From positions 1,364,001 through 1,428,000 of the forward strand of contig NZ_AP024887.1 of assembly GCF_024346995.1 (NCBI RefSeq): 64,000 bases of DNA, in the 5' to 3' direction. Under the pieces are notes generated by a model that saw only the letters and a list, made by a program, of their open reading frames with translations, did no database searches and was not told where the DNA came from. The position numbers were made by a program, and so were the translations under genes. Shown here piece by piece: positions 47,286-56,622 of this stretch; the first letter of the stretch is position 1; every line of letters begins with the position of its first letter. This DNA comes from Vibrio palustris. Its GTDB lineage: Bacteria; Pseudomonadota; Gammaproteobacteria; Enterobacterales; Vibrionaceae.

Positions 47286-48302
47286 ATGTTAGCCACCTTA
47301 AAATCTGATATTCGCGGCTCTATTGGTCTCTTTAGTGTCATTGTGATTGCCAATATCCTCGTTTGGGATTGGGCTCTTATTTCGTTTGGACAAAGCCCGA
47401 CTTTATTTGCGATGGCATCTATGTCTTGGATGCTCGGTCTGCGGCATGCTTTAAGTCCAATACATATTGCCGTGATTGATAATGCTACCCGCAAACTCAT
47501 GCAAAACCGTACCTCTATTCCAGTCAATGTCGGTACGTATTTTTCTCTGGGTCATTCGACGATGATCATCGCGATGACAATTAGCGTCAGTCTGCTACTT
47601 CGTCAATATCCTGCTATCACCCAGACAGCCCTTCATTTGGGACACTGCTTTGGCCACCTCATCTGTGGAATATTTCTTTTGGTTGTCGCCTCACTTAACG
47701 GTATCGCTCTAAAAAAAACGTGGGTGCAATATCAAGCGGTGAAATACGGTATCACCGCACCTTCACGACGTAATACACCATTACTGGCCTTTTATGCATT
47801 TTTCGACCGACACCTAAAAACCAGTAAACAAATGTATTTATTAGGCTTTTTATTTGGCATGTGTGCAATGACCACATCAGAGCTTAGTGTGATGTCAATT
47901 GCCACCACTACCGCCAACACCGGTATTTCATGGAGTAGCATGGTACTGTTGTCGGTACTGTTTACCATGGGAATGCTACTTGTTGACAGTATCAATAACA
48001 TTGTCATCGGCAACGCTTATCGATGGACATTAGATAATCCTTTTTTAAAACTCTACTACAATACAGCGTTGACGGGGGCTTCAATGCTTATGGCAGTATA
48101 TGTGGGCTTATTGTGCATAACACATGTCGTTACCCAATATTGGCCTCTGAGCCAGCCTTTAGCTGCAGATTTAGCACACATCAATCACGTCACTCAGCAC
48201 TTTGGATTTTTGATGATTGTTATTATACTCGTGTTTTGGGCCATGGCATTTTGCCACTACCGTTGGCGCGGCTATCATCTAGCAGCTCATACACCTCAAT
48301 AA
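47286..48302 (+). CDS. NiCoT-family membrane protein lacking the metal-binding signature
   Basis: 338 residues with about eight membrane helices, clearly of the HoxN/NixA nickel-cobalt permease family (LGLRHAL..HIAVIDNATRKLM, YFSLGHSTMI, LGFLFGM). The key motif RHAxDADHI is RHALSPIHI here (residues 53-61): both Asp ligands are gone. The second motif LGFDTATE is CAMTTSEL (192-199), and the D-G pair in the last motif is DSINN. Either it carries another substrate or the transport role has changed. GAGGGAG precedes the ATG. Confidence 0.85.
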   Translation: MLATLKSDIRGSIGLFSVIVIANILVWDWALISFGQSPTLFAMASMSWMLGLRHALSPIHIAVIDNATRKLMQNRTSIPVNVGTYFSLGHSTMIIAMTISVSLLLRQYPAITQTALHLGHCFGHLICGIFLLVVASLNGIALKKTWVQYQAVKYGITAPSRRNTPLLAFYAFFDRHLKTSKQMYLLGFLFGMCAMTTSELSVMSIATTTANTGISWSSMVLLSVLFTMGMLLVDSINNIVIGNAYRWTLDNPFLKLYYNTALTGASMLMAVYVGLLCITHVVTQYWPLSQPLAADLAHINHVTQHFGFLMIVIILVFWAMAFCHYRWRGYHLAAHTPQ

Positions 48303-48324
48303 GCCAAGAACACTTATTGAGGTG
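48292..48324. terminator. Terminator between convergent genes
   Basis: A perfect 12-bp stem with a 9-base loop that begins inside the last codons of the NiCoT gene. Confidence 0.7.
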
Positions 48325-48343
48325 GTCAGAACTACCCCAAATA

Positions 48344-49450
48344 TTACAACACCGATGCCCAAGCCGACTCAGGCAATAAATACACGCCCGATGAGTGTTG
48401 TGCTCCTGCGCCAACAATGTGACCAATACCCGCGGCCATAACCGCCAACGTAACATCAAACGCATTCAAACTATCGCCATACCCTGCGGTTAAATTAAAC
48501 ATTGAGCCGTTGGCAAGTAAATAAAGGGTTTTTCCATTCCAAGTATACGCGTTGACATAAGGCATTGGTTCACTCATGTGCGCTTCTGCTTGTAAATAGT
48601 CCACCGCAATTTCTTTGGCAACATGACCGACATTTAAAACAAACGCTCCCTGTTTCATTGCATCTAAATGGGGTTTATTAATCACATTTTCAGCCCCAGT
48701 TGCGGTGGCAAATACATCCCCGTATTGTACCGCGTCCTCTAAAGAAACAACTTGCCAGCCATCATACTGTGCTTGTAAAGCTCGGGCTGGATCGCACTCG
48801 ACAATTTTAACTTGGCCGCCATAGGCACGCGCAGACGCGGCAGTCCCCTGTCCAACCAAGCCATAACCAATGACAACGACGACTTTTTCATGCAGTGTTA
48901 AATGTGTGGTTTGAAAAAAGGTATGCCATGCGGTCAACCCAACCATATGACGGTTATGCAACCCTTCTTTTACCGGTAAATCGTCCCAGTTAAAAATGGG
49001 ATACTGCGGGCTCATATCACCTAACCGATTGATTCCCGACCCTGTGGCTTCTAGACCGGCAATAATATCGACAGCATGCTCGCTATGATGTAAGCGGGTC
49101 GTTAGATCCGCCCCCATTTCACATAGATGCGTCGGTTGCCATTCGAGAGCCTTATCAAACGATGCCTGCCACTCGCTTGCCGTCATATCACGCCAAGCAT
49201 AACCTTGTGCACCTTTGTGTTTTAAATACTCGACAACCTCATTTTGTACAGTGGTTGGATTACATGTTGTTAGATAAATCGCCGCGCCTTTATCTAATAA
49301 CCCAGCCACCAGCGGCGCCATTTTTAAATCAAGATGCATATTGCATGCAAGACGTACGTCACTTAAATCCGGCAGAGCGTGCAGCGCTGCACTCGTGCGA
49401 GGCATATGCAAAGAAGCCCAATTGAGCTCTGCGGTAAAATCCTGATACAT
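48344..49450 (-). CDS. Divergent S-adenosylhomocysteine hydrolase-like protein
   Basis: 368 residues, shorter than true AHCY (about 430-470). The Rossmann part is clear (VVVVIGYGLVGQGTAASARA, IVECDPARALQAQYDG, NVGHVAKEI). Catalytic regions differ: the usual DDGxD is EMGADL, NDSVTKSKFDN is DDLPVKEGLHNR, and the C-terminal GHPS is GYGDS. Vibrio normally uses Pfs/LuxS for SAH recycling, so an NAD-dependent hydrolase of another nucleoside or thioether is more likely. It lies after the phytase operon in the same direction but behind a hairpin and with its own AGGGA site. Confidence 0.8.
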   Translation of the reverse strand: MYQDFTAELNWASLHMPRTSAALHALPDLSDVRLACNMHLDLKMAPLVAGLLDKGAAIYLTTCNPTTVQNEVVEYLKHKGAQGYAWRDMTASEWQASFDKALEWQPTHLCEMGADLTTRLHHSEHAVDIIAGLEATGSGINRLGDMSPQYPIFNWDDLPVKEGLHNRHMVGLTAWHTFFQTTHLTLHEKVVVVIGYGLVGQGTAASARAYGGQVKIVECDPARALQAQYDGWQVVSLEDAVQYGDVFATATGAENVINKPHLDAMKQGAFVLNVGHVAKEIAVDYLQAEAHMSEPMPYVNAYTWNGKTLYLLANGSMFNLTAGYGDSLNAFDVTLAVMAAGIGHIVGAGAQHSSGVYLLPESAWASVL

Positions 49451-49500
49451 ATCATTCCCTAATACTATAGTAATATAAATTAATTCAGTAACTTACTATA

Positions 49501-49548
49501 TAGAAAAGTCGATTCGACGCCTAGACTGTGTCTGCGTGAATCAACTTT
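49501..49548 (-). terminator. Probable terminator of the phytase operon
   Basis: Imperfect 15-bp stem (49505-49520 with 49534-49548) followed on the minus strand by TTTTC. It separates the phytase gene from the AHCY-like gene. Confidence 0.55.
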
Positions 49549-49579
49549 AAACCGATATTTATCGCCGAATGCATAAGCG

Positions 49580-50863
49580 CTAGGATTTAAACACAGGGAG
49601 TTCCATCCCATCTTTGACTAAAAGTGGACGGACTTTATTAACCACAGTAGCTAAAGGACACAGCGTTCCGACAGCCGTCTCTTTACATCCTGGTAGCTGT
49701 AAATCTGCATGGAGCAACGGATGCTGACTGTCCAACATGGTTAAATTACGCCATTGATCCAAGCCTCGCGCCGCAAATCGTATGCGAACCCACTCTTGAG
49801 AATGGTTGGCTTGATGGAAACGTGCAAAGCTCAATGTTCCACCAGGAGGAATGTCGTTACTAGGATACCCTGCCAGCGACCATGAAAAACCAAGTAAGGT
49901 TTGCAGTTCTGCAATGTTTGAGTCATGCCCAACTAACATTACCAAATCGCGCTCTAAGCGTGTGTCTCCCGGCCAATTTGCATGCAGAGGCGTCTCAGAG
50001 GTCAACGCTGATAACACTTGGCGCATCAATAGAGACCCACTATGCGCCGCAAACTCAGGGGTGTCCAAAGCGTAGTTATATTGCGCCGCATGAATGGCCA
50101 TCAATGCTTTGACCGCTTTAGCATCGACACCATGACCAAACCCAACCTGATCAATCGGTAAATTATCACTGTATTGTAAGCGGATGGTTTCACCTATCGT
50201 CGCGCCCAATTTCCCAGGACCGGTTAACTTAGGCTTACCCGTAGACTTAAACGCGACGCCCCACGGTTGATCCAAAAATTGGCAACTTTCGGGGGCGCAC
50301 ACTGTGTTTCTCAACAAAGCCACTTCCTCTTTATGGCGCTCTTGAGCTTCTGCTGGCGAGCCCATACGGGCGATAATTTGTTGACGCATTATCGCTTTAT
50401 CCATATGCGCAGCATGTAAATGATACAGCTCAAATAGTGGACCATCTTTTCCTTGCACACTTAATGGCTCAACACCACAGCCTGGAAACATTCCATCCGC
50501 GATGGCTTTACCTGTGGCTTTAATACGTTGGTGTGGGCTGGTCCATAAAAATGTCTGTTCTGCGCCCGCACAATTGGCATGCACCGATAGTCCTTCACGC
50601 TCCCATTGCGCCAACTGATAACGCCCCTGCTGCCACATTCCCGTATAGCCATGCCCGGTAAGATGACCATCAGCGACACCAAAACGAGGCCAAGATCGAC
50701 CAGTACCTTTATCAAGTTTTTCCGTATTGGTTTGTGGGCGCACCCCGTGACGGGTCACACTGACCACTTTATCTAACATGTAATCGCTCGCTTGCACGCT
50801 AGTCGCTACTGAGGTTATGCCCATCAATATCAAAGCCAACGATGTTTTATGTAAATGCCACAT
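49580..50863 (-). CDS. Periplasmic histidine acid phosphatase (AppA/Agp phytase-like)
   Basis: 427 residues with a signal peptide (cleavage after VQA-S near 25). The active site is VSVTRHGVRPQ (Arg38, His39, Arg42), with the proton donor in LVGHDSN (His313, Asp314); paired Cys residues fit the disulfides of the family. It removes phosphate from phytate or sugar phosphates in the periplasm; AppA and Agp types cannot be told apart by eye. TAGGA lies before the ATG, and the kdgM-like stop is ten bases upstream. It completes the organophosphate locus. Confidence 0.92.
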   Translation of the reverse strand: MWHLHKTSLALILMGITSVATSVQASDYMLDKVVSVTRHGVRPQTNTEKLDKGTGRSWPRFGVADGHLTGHGYTGMWQQGRYQLAQWEREGLSVHANCAGAEQTFLWTSPHQRIKATGKAIADGMFPGCGVEPLSVQGKDGPLFELYHLHAAHMDKAIMRQQIIARMGSPAEAQERHKEEVALLRNTVCAPESCQFLDQPWGVAFKSTGKPKLTGPGKLGATIGETIRLQYSDNLPIDQVGFGHGVDAKAVKALMAIHAAQYNYALDTPEFAAHSGSLLMRQVLSALTSETPLHANWPGDTRLERDLVMLVGHDSNIAELQTLLGFSWSLAGYPSNDIPPGGTLSFARFHQANHSQEWVRIRFAARGLDQWRNLTMLDSQHPLLHADLQLPGCKETAVGTLCPLATVVNKVRPLLVKDGMELPVFKS

Positions 50864-50873
50864 AATGATATTC

Positions 50874-51563
50874 CTAAATTTTATATTTCAAGCCAATTTC
50901 AATTTCAGTTTGGCGACGATCACTACTTTTACTTACTGATTCGTTAGTCAGTTCAATATAAGGTGCACATGCCTTAGCAATAGGATAAGAGAACGACACT
51001 TTCTGTTCATAATCATTTTTCGTATGATTAAATAATATGCTATCGCCTCGGTAATAAGAATATGTATAGCCAATCTCAATACGATACACTGTTGTCTTCA
51101 ATCCAATATCATAACGCTGCTTTTTGCGTGTCGGCTTGTAGGCATAGTCAGATACTTCATAACGATAACGACTCGATAACTCAACACGTTTGAAGCCTTT
51201 ATATTTAAGCTTAAGGTAGGGTTTATATTTGTAACTATCTTGCTTACGAGCCCATGAAAATCCCGGTTCTAAGATAAAAGCGTCTATAGCGGTGAATGGA
51301 TAGCTCATCTTGAGTTTAGTTTCATGCCAACGCTCATCATGAAACGCAATACCCGCATCACCATTATCTTCTTCATTTGGCTCAAATTTAAGCGCAGCAG
51401 ACAACTTAGGCCCGCTCGCAAAATGATGGCTGACACCAATTTCATCCGTATGTCCTTTCGAGACATCTTCATATTTATGACTATAAGACAAACTCGTAGC
51501 ATGTACGCCAAATGACCCTAGAATGCTGCCTAGTACCAGAGATAACGTCTGTGTTTTTTTCAT
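50874..51563 (-). CDS. KdgM/NanC-family outer-membrane porin
   Basis: 229 residues from the ATG at 51563 (MKKTQTLSLVLGSILGSFG, signal peptide ending VHA), with TAGGA ahead. The mature chain has ~12 amphipathic strands, many Arg/Lys/Tyr residues facing inward (RYRYEVSDYAYKPTRKKQRY) and the C-terminal IEIGLKYKI. KdgM and NanC channels pass acidic oligosaccharides. A basic pore would suit highly anionic phytate, consistent with the phytase gene that follows. Confidence 0.85.
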   Translation of the reverse strand: MKKTQTLSLVLGSILGSFGVHATSLSYSHKYEDVSKGHTDEIGVSHHFASGPKLSAALKFEPNEEDNGDAGIAFHDERWHETKLKMSYPFTAIDAFILEPGFSWARKQDSYKYKPYLKLKYKGFKRVELSSRYRYEVSDYAYKPTRKKQRYDIGLKTTVYRIEIGYTYSYYRGDSILFNHTKNDYEQKVSFSYPIAKACAPYIELTNESVSKSSDRRQTEIEIGLKYKI

Positions 51564-51624
51564 CCTATTTCCTATCATTTATCTTTTCAATGCGGCGGTG
51601 TATCAATAAACCGCGGAGTTAATG

Positions 51625-51648
51625 ACGCATACGGTGACTAATATGCGT
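51625..51648. promoter_or_regulatory. Inverted repeat before the porin gene
   Basis: ACGCATA and TATGCGT separated by ten bases, ~62 bases before the kdgM-like start. Could be an operator of the local LacI regulator or a hairpin; it does not match the palindrome at 58525. Confidence 0.35.
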
Positions 51649-51735
51649 TGTTAAGACGACAAGCGTCCGCCTAGCTGACCATTCAGCTTGGTGAATATCT
51701 TAAATAACCAGTCTCATTAATTTGTGATTCGAGAC

Positions 51736-52749
51736 CTAACCGGCTCTAACGGTCTTGCGCCAAACAGGGGGCGCTTTGAATAATTGTTTTAAAGGTGGTT
51801 GGCTTACTCTATCCGGTAACAGCAATTGGTTAATCGCGCGAGCCATATCTTGTAATGGCTGAGCAAAGGTCGTTAATTGATATCCGCCCCAGCCCGCTTG
51901 TTCAATATCATCAAAACCGACAATACAAATATCTCGCGCAATGGTTAAGCCAAATTCATAACGCGCCACATCAATAAAGCCACATGCGACGAGATCCGTC
52001 ACACAAAACACGCCATCGGGACGGTCTCGGCCAGCAAGCAATTGACGCGCCATCGCCGCCCCACCGTTATAAGAGGTGGAATCGCAGTAATGTACCTGAC
52101 AGCGATGTCCTCCCTGTTGTGCAGCTTGTAAAAACTCTTGCTCACGCACGACAATACTGGGCGATTGCACGGCCGATGAAATTAACGCGATATGCTGACA
52201 CTTGGCACGATCCAGCATAAAAAATGCGTCATTCATAGTCGTACTGTAATCAATGCCAATATGATCAGCCCCGGCAAACTCTCCTAGACGGTTAACCAAA
52301 ATAACCTGCTGACCACTTTGCAAGCAGCTCTCAACTAAAGAAGCTTCCGGTGCTCCTGATAACACCACAGTCGCTGCTGCACGGTAGTTTAACGTCTGCT
52401 TAAGCGCTTGGTTGGCACAGACGGCTCCACCCGCCGTATTGATCACCATTACTGCCCGTTGTGCTTGCTGAAGTTGTTGGGTGAGTTGATCTAATAGGCT
52501 GGCTTGATAAGGTTGAGCCAATTTACCGCCAAGAATACAAATAGGTCGACTTTCTTCTTTCGAGAGTCCTCTTGCCAACATATTCACGTGATAATTCAAC
52601 GCTTCTGCAGCTGCCATTACTTTACGACGCGTCTCTGCAGATACACTGCAACCAGGTGTAAAAGTTCGCGAGACCGCCGAGCGTGACACGCCCGCTCGGC
52701 GTGCCACATCATTGGCAGTGGCTACCGGTATGGCTTTTCCATCCCACAT
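51736..52749 (-). CDS. LacI-family transcriptional regulator
   Basis: 337 residues from the ATG at 52749, four bases after the phosphatase-fusion stop; AAGGA inside that gene supports the start. The helix-turn-helix reads VARRAGVSRSAVSRTF with the hinge helix ALNYHVNMLARGLS, and the rest is a periplasmic-binding-protein-like effector domain (ICIVGFDDIEQAGWGGYQLTTF). It is within the transporter/phosphatase operon, so it most likely controls it by binding a sugar, polyol or their phosphate. Confidence 0.92.
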   Translation of the reverse strand: MWDGKAIPVATANDVARRAGVSRSAVSRTFTPGCSVSAETRRKVMAAAEALNYHVNMLARGLSKEESRPICILGGKLAQPYQASLLDQLTQQLQQAQRAVMVINTAGGAVCANQALKQTLNYRAAATVVLSGAPEASLVESCLQSGQQVILVNRLGEFAGADHIGIDYSTTMNDAFFMLDRAKCQHIALISSAVQSPSIVVREQEFLQAAQQGGHRCQVHYCDSTSYNGGAAMARQLLAGRDRPDGVFCVTDLVACGFIDVARYEFGLTIARDICIVGFDDIEQAGWGGYQLTTFAQPLQDMARAINQLLLPDRVSQPPLKQLFKAPPVWRKTVRAG

Positions 52750-52753
52750 ATCG

Positions 52754-54208
52754 TTAGGCTTCCTTGCGTTGGTAGTCAACATGAGATTGACGCTGGCTGA
52801 CATCAACGGCATGGTGCATAGCAATTGCTCGTTCACCCAATACAATCAAATCCGGTTTCGGCGTTTCATACCATTCATCTGGATGTAATTGGCGTTTGTC
52901 ACGAATATGGTCAATCGCGGCTTGTAAAGTCGGAAATTGCTCAGGACACTCTAGATGTAAAAAAACCGCGACAACAATAACGGAGCGACTGCGCCCACCA
53001 CGGCAATGCACCAAAACATGGCCATGTTCATGATGACGATAAGAAGGCTTATTAGGTAATTGTTGCAAAAGTGCAGCCCGTAACATCTGATAACCCACAT
53101 ATACTTGCTCCGGCGTGTTACCGGGTCCATCAATCAGACCTAATTTGTAGTAGCGCACCGCACCAGCCCCGTGCATTACTAATTGTGAATGCATGTTATT
53201 ACTCGGTGCGACTACCCAATCTATATCTAAATTGACCGCGCAGTTCAGTACCGTTTTAATGCCATATTCAGCAAGTAAAGAGACATTTGTCGCACCGGTT
53301 GCTCCGCCAATATAAATATCGGTGTTCCAGCGTGGTAACTTCTGGCATATCAAACTGATTTCGGGACGAGGATACTTTACAGTGTCATTGTTCACTGCTG
53401 TTGATGGCGTATCCTCAATTAAAGGGATATGACTAAGCGTCGATAACATCGGCGCAAAACGTATCGAGCCAGCCAAGACGCTACCACCAGTGAAAATATC
53501 CGCAACACTATGTGGATACGCACCCGTTTGTCCTTGCGCCTCACGTACCATCAACAACCCGGCTAAACAATCCCACGCATTCATATGTAATTCGACATAC
53601 CCGTCAATACGCCCCTCTGCCACCCACGCGAGAGCGAGCGCTCCCGAGCCACCGCGGCGTACATTCGCTCCCAACTCCAGCATGGCAGACATCGTCGACA
53701 TATAACGTGTTTGTGGTACCCGATTCGACCAGCCCAGTTCAAAAGTCGCCGCCTCAACCCGCTCTGTGGTTGATACAGACATCCGTTGATCATTTTTATA
53801 GGCATAGGCTTTGCGACGCGCTCTATACAATTCATGACTAGCTGGATTATAAATGGCGCCTAACTCAGTGACACCGTCACGAACAAACGCTATTGATACA
53901 CAGAAATGTTCAATGCCACGTGCGAAGTTCGCAGTACCATCAATAGGGTCAATCACCCAAATCGCGTGATCGTCACCAGAGGTATGTCCCGATTCCTCGC
54001 CCAAGATTATATCGTGTGGAAACTGCGCACCAATCGCCTCACAAATGAAACGCTCAACCTCTCCATCCGCCTCAGTAAGATAATCTTGGTTACCTTTCAG
54101 CTGAAATTGACCAGCCGAGCGAGAATGAAAAAGCGCTAAAGCCAGTTCACCCGCCTGTTTAATGACGGTATTAAGTACTACTTCGCGTTGATCAAGATAA
54201 TGATTCAA
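52754..54208 (-). CDS. Inositol monophosphatase fused to a dual-specificity-type Cys phosphatase
   Basis: 484 residues if started at TTG 54208 (GAGGGC ahead); a TTG at 54226 is possible. Residues ~1-255 form a Mg-dependent IMPase: DYLTEADGE (42-50), GEES (70-73), DPIDGTANF (87-95) and WDCLAG (212-217) all intact. Residues ~290-455 are a DSP-type domain with the P-loop HCRGGRSRS (Cys402, Arg408) and a likely acid Asp in GLIDGPGN. No signal peptide: cytoplasmic. Two unrelated phosphatases in one chain point to stepwise removal of phosphates from one molecule, or to different phosphates on it. Confidence 0.88.
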   Translation of the reverse strand: MNHYLDQREVVLNTVIKQAGELALALFHSRSAGQFQLKGNQDYLTEADGEVERFICEAIGAQFPHDIILGEESGHTSGDDHAIWVIDPIDGTANFARGIEHFCVSIAFVRDGVTELGAIYNPASHELYRARRKAYAYKNDQRMSVSTTERVEAATFELGWSNRVPQTRYMSTMSAMLELGANVRRGGSGALALAWVAEGRIDGYVELHMNAWDCLAGLLMVREAQGQTGAYPHSVADIFTGGSVLAGSIRFAPMLSTLSHIPLIEDTPSTAVNNDTVKYPRPEISLICQKLPRWNTDIYIGGATGATNVSLLAEYGIKTVLNCAVNLDIDWVVAPSNNMHSQLVMHGAGAVRYYKLGLIDGPGNTPEQVYVGYQMLRAALLQQLPNKPSYRHHEHGHVLVHCRGGRSRSVIVVAVFLHLECPEQFPTLQAAIDHIRDKRQLHPDEWYETPKPDLIVLGERAIAMHHAVDVSQRQSHVDYQRKEA

Positions 54209-54306
54209 AAAACTGCCCTCATACAACTAGAATGCTTATGGATCAGGCTAACTTGTTGGTCCTGATATGTTTATCGGTGTGTTAAGAAGAAGCTAAACCT
54301 GGTTTA

Positions 54307-55413
54307 TTACCTATAGCTGAGTGTCCAAAGATCTTGCCAATCTTGGCGGTGTTCCCAATCTGATTTAATGGTCTTCATATTGAAACCCATGAGTTGCTCA
54401 CGATAGGCTTCGATACCCGAGGCTTCATTTTTAGGGACATGAACTTGGCGATTGGTCGACATTTTCCCATCCACTCCTTGCGGAGCGATGCCTTGCTGTG
54501 TAAGGACATAATGTATAAATAATTTCGCGGCCGCTTGATGATGAGAACCCGTTGCTATTACTCCTAAACTTGGGTATTTCCACCCCAGCACGGGTTGCAC
54601 ACCAGTACATAACCCAAGCTTCATGCCGTCTTTATTTTTACGAAATTTGGCGGTAGAAATCATACCGACGAAATCTTGTTTTGTATCCGGTGAGCCAATC
54701 GCGGCAGCAGAATCCGTATCAGAATGAGTCAGTAACGGGCGGTTATGCGCTAACTGTTTGACAAATTCGGCCATCGCACTGTCTTCATGAGTTTGCAGTG
54801 GCTGACCAAATTGCAGTTGATAAGCTTGACGGATCGCATCATCGTGATGCTCGGCCATTTGGTTAAACCAATCGGTATACGCGGGTTTACCGGTGGGATC
54901 TTGCATCGATACACGGCCTTTCCATTTCGGTAGGGTCAATTGCCATAAGTTAGTGATCGGGCATGTCTTATGATGAGCGGTGTTATAAGCCAATACATTT
55001 GGGGCTAACACCACAGCAAGAGGGTTCTGATAACGGGTGGCAATCGTTGACTTTAAATCCGTTGGCACATAATTGAACACGGCGTTTTGCTCAATTAACT
55101 GCATTGCCCCTGCCGGCGCATCTTCAACTAATGCCACATCGGCTCTTACATTATGTGCTTGAGCTTCATGGCTCATAATATCAATAATATGTGGTGCTTT
55201 CGCTTTAATGCCCGTCGCATCAATATGATATTTTTTACTGAATGCTTTCGCCTGTTGAACGATTTTTCCTGTTGAAGCATAAATGGTTAAGTGCCCCTCT
55301 TGCTGCGCTTTTGCAATTAAGGTTTGCCTATCTACTTGCGCAGCGTCAGCTTGGCTGGCTCCGAGCAGCGTCATTATTGCGAGCAGGCATTGGTGTGTTA
55401 CTTTAAAAGTCAT
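54307..55413 (-). CDS. Periplasmic binding protein of an Fbp/AfuA-type ABC importer
   Basis: 368 residues with a signal peptide (cleavage after ADA near 24). The fold is of the ferric-ion/2-aminoethylphosphonate/hexose-phosphate group (EGHLTIYASTGKIVQQAKAF, GRVSMQDPTGKPAYTDW, KYPSLGVIATGSHHQAAAKLF). It does not show the paired Tyr ligands of ferric binding proteins at the C-terminus. AfuA of this group is known to bind hexose phosphates, and the phosphatase neighbours favour a phosphorylated organic ligand over iron. AAGGA precedes the ATG. Confidence 0.85.
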   Translation of the reverse strand: MTFKVTHQCLLAIMTLLGASQADAAQVDRQTLIAKAQQEGHLTIYASTGKIVQQAKAFSKKYHIDATGIKAKAPHIIDIMSHEAQAHNVRADVALVEDAPAGAMQLIEQNAVFNYVPTDLKSTIATRYQNPLAVVLAPNVLAYNTAHHKTCPITNLWQLTLPKWKGRVSMQDPTGKPAYTDWFNQMAEHHDDAIRQAYQLQFGQPLQTHEDSAMAEFVKQLAHNRPLLTHSDTDSAAAIGSPDTKQDFVGMISTAKFRKNKDGMKLGLCTGVQPVLGWKYPSLGVIATGSHHQAAAKLFIHYVLTQQGIAPQGVDGKMSTNRQVHVPKNEASGIEAYREQLMGFNMKTIKSDWEHRQDWQDLWTLSYR

Positions 55414-55475
55414 GATTCAATCCTTATCTGTTGCAATTATCTTAGTTTTTACATTTCGTTTATTGAGCGCGTCAC

Positions 55476-56621
55476 TCAGCCAAATTGATAAATAGGGGCG
55501 GAACAGAAACTCGCCACGATTTCAGTGTTTTTTTGGTTAATTTGCTCAACGCTGACTGGCACTCGCTGCGACTGCGCATCAAAGAAGTGCAACTCCTGAT
55601 GGGGTAATACACAATGTACGGTTTGCTGCGTGGAAAACTTGGGGAGACGGTTGATACAACTACGTAATTTCGCCGCGCCATATACCAACTCAACAATCCA
55701 ATTACCACCGGTTGGAATAATGCTCTCAACCACCATAGGAAAGGAATCCATACTTGGCGTGGTAGTGAGATCAATCGCTTCAGGACGAATACCGCAGTAA
55801 TTGCTGCGTGCATCGACTCCGACGACAGAATGAATATGAGCGACCAACGGCGAATCACGCTGATGCAGATCAATCATGTTCATTGGCGGATTACCGATAA
55901 ACTCGGCAACAAACCGATTAACGGGACGTGAGTAAATCTCATTAGGTGTCCCCACTTGTTGCAACTGACCTTCATTCATCACCGCTATCCGGGTGGCCAG
56001 CGTCATCGCTTCCCATTGATCGTGACTGACAAATATGATGGTCGTCCCATAACTTTGATGCAGTCGCCGTAATTCATTGCGCATTTCTAAACGTAACGTG
56101 GCATCTAAATTTGAAAGTGGCTCATCTAGCAACAAAACTTTAGGGTTTACCGCCAACATCCTAGCTAGTGCAACTCTCTGTTGCTGACCTCCAGATAGCT
56201 GGGCGGGATACCGCTTAGCATAATCGCCAATCCGTAGTTTTTTCATCACCTCTTGTACGCGTTGCCGGCGTTCATCAGTCGGTACTTTTTTCAGCTTTAA
56301 CCCAAATTCGACATTTTGCTCCACCGTCATATGAGGCCAAAGTGCGTAGCTTTGAAAGACCAAACCAATTTGACGCTGCTCCGGCGGGACAAAGCAGCCA
56401 TCGACGACGTCATCGATTACCTTGTCATCTAAAGCGATGCGACCATCGCTGATTGGTTCAATACCGGCAATCATCCTCAAGATGGTGGTTTTTCCACATC
56501 CAGATGGGCCAAGTAAACATAAAAATTCGCCATCTTCGACCGTTAGATTGAGCTGATTCACCGCCGGTTTGGTATGGCTGCTATAGCGTTTGGTTAAGTT
56601 CTTTAAATGGATAGTTGGCAT
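55476..56621 (-). CDS. ABC transporter ATP-binding protein (FbpC/PotA type)
   Basis: 381 residues: Walker A GPSGCGKTT, Q-loop, signature LSGGQQQRVALARML, Walker B VLLLDEPLSNLDATLR, the H-loop VSHDQWEAM, then a C-terminal regulatory/TOBE-like part (~240-381). It starts one base after the permease stop, with GGAGAG inside the permease end. Powers the importer. Confidence 0.94.
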   Translation of the reverse strand: MPTIHLKNLTKRYSSHTKPAVNQLNLTVEDGEFLCLLGPSGCGKTTILRMIAGIEPISDGRIALDDKVIDDVVDGCFVPPEQRQIGLVFQSYALWPHMTVEQNVEFGLKLKKVPTDERRQRVQEVMKKLRIGDYAKRYPAQLSGGQQQRVALARMLAVNPKVLLLDEPLSNLDATLRLEMRNELRRLHQSYGTTIIFVSHDQWEAMTLATRIAVMNEGQLQQVGTPNEIYSRPVNRFVAEFIGNPPMNMIDLHQRDSPLVAHIHSVVGVDARSNYCGIRPEAIDLTTTPSMDSFPMVVESIIPTGGNWIVELVYGAAKLRSCINRLPKFSTQQTVHCVLPHQELHFFDAQSQRVPVSVEQINQKNTEIVASFCSAPIYQFG

Positions 56622-56622
56622 A

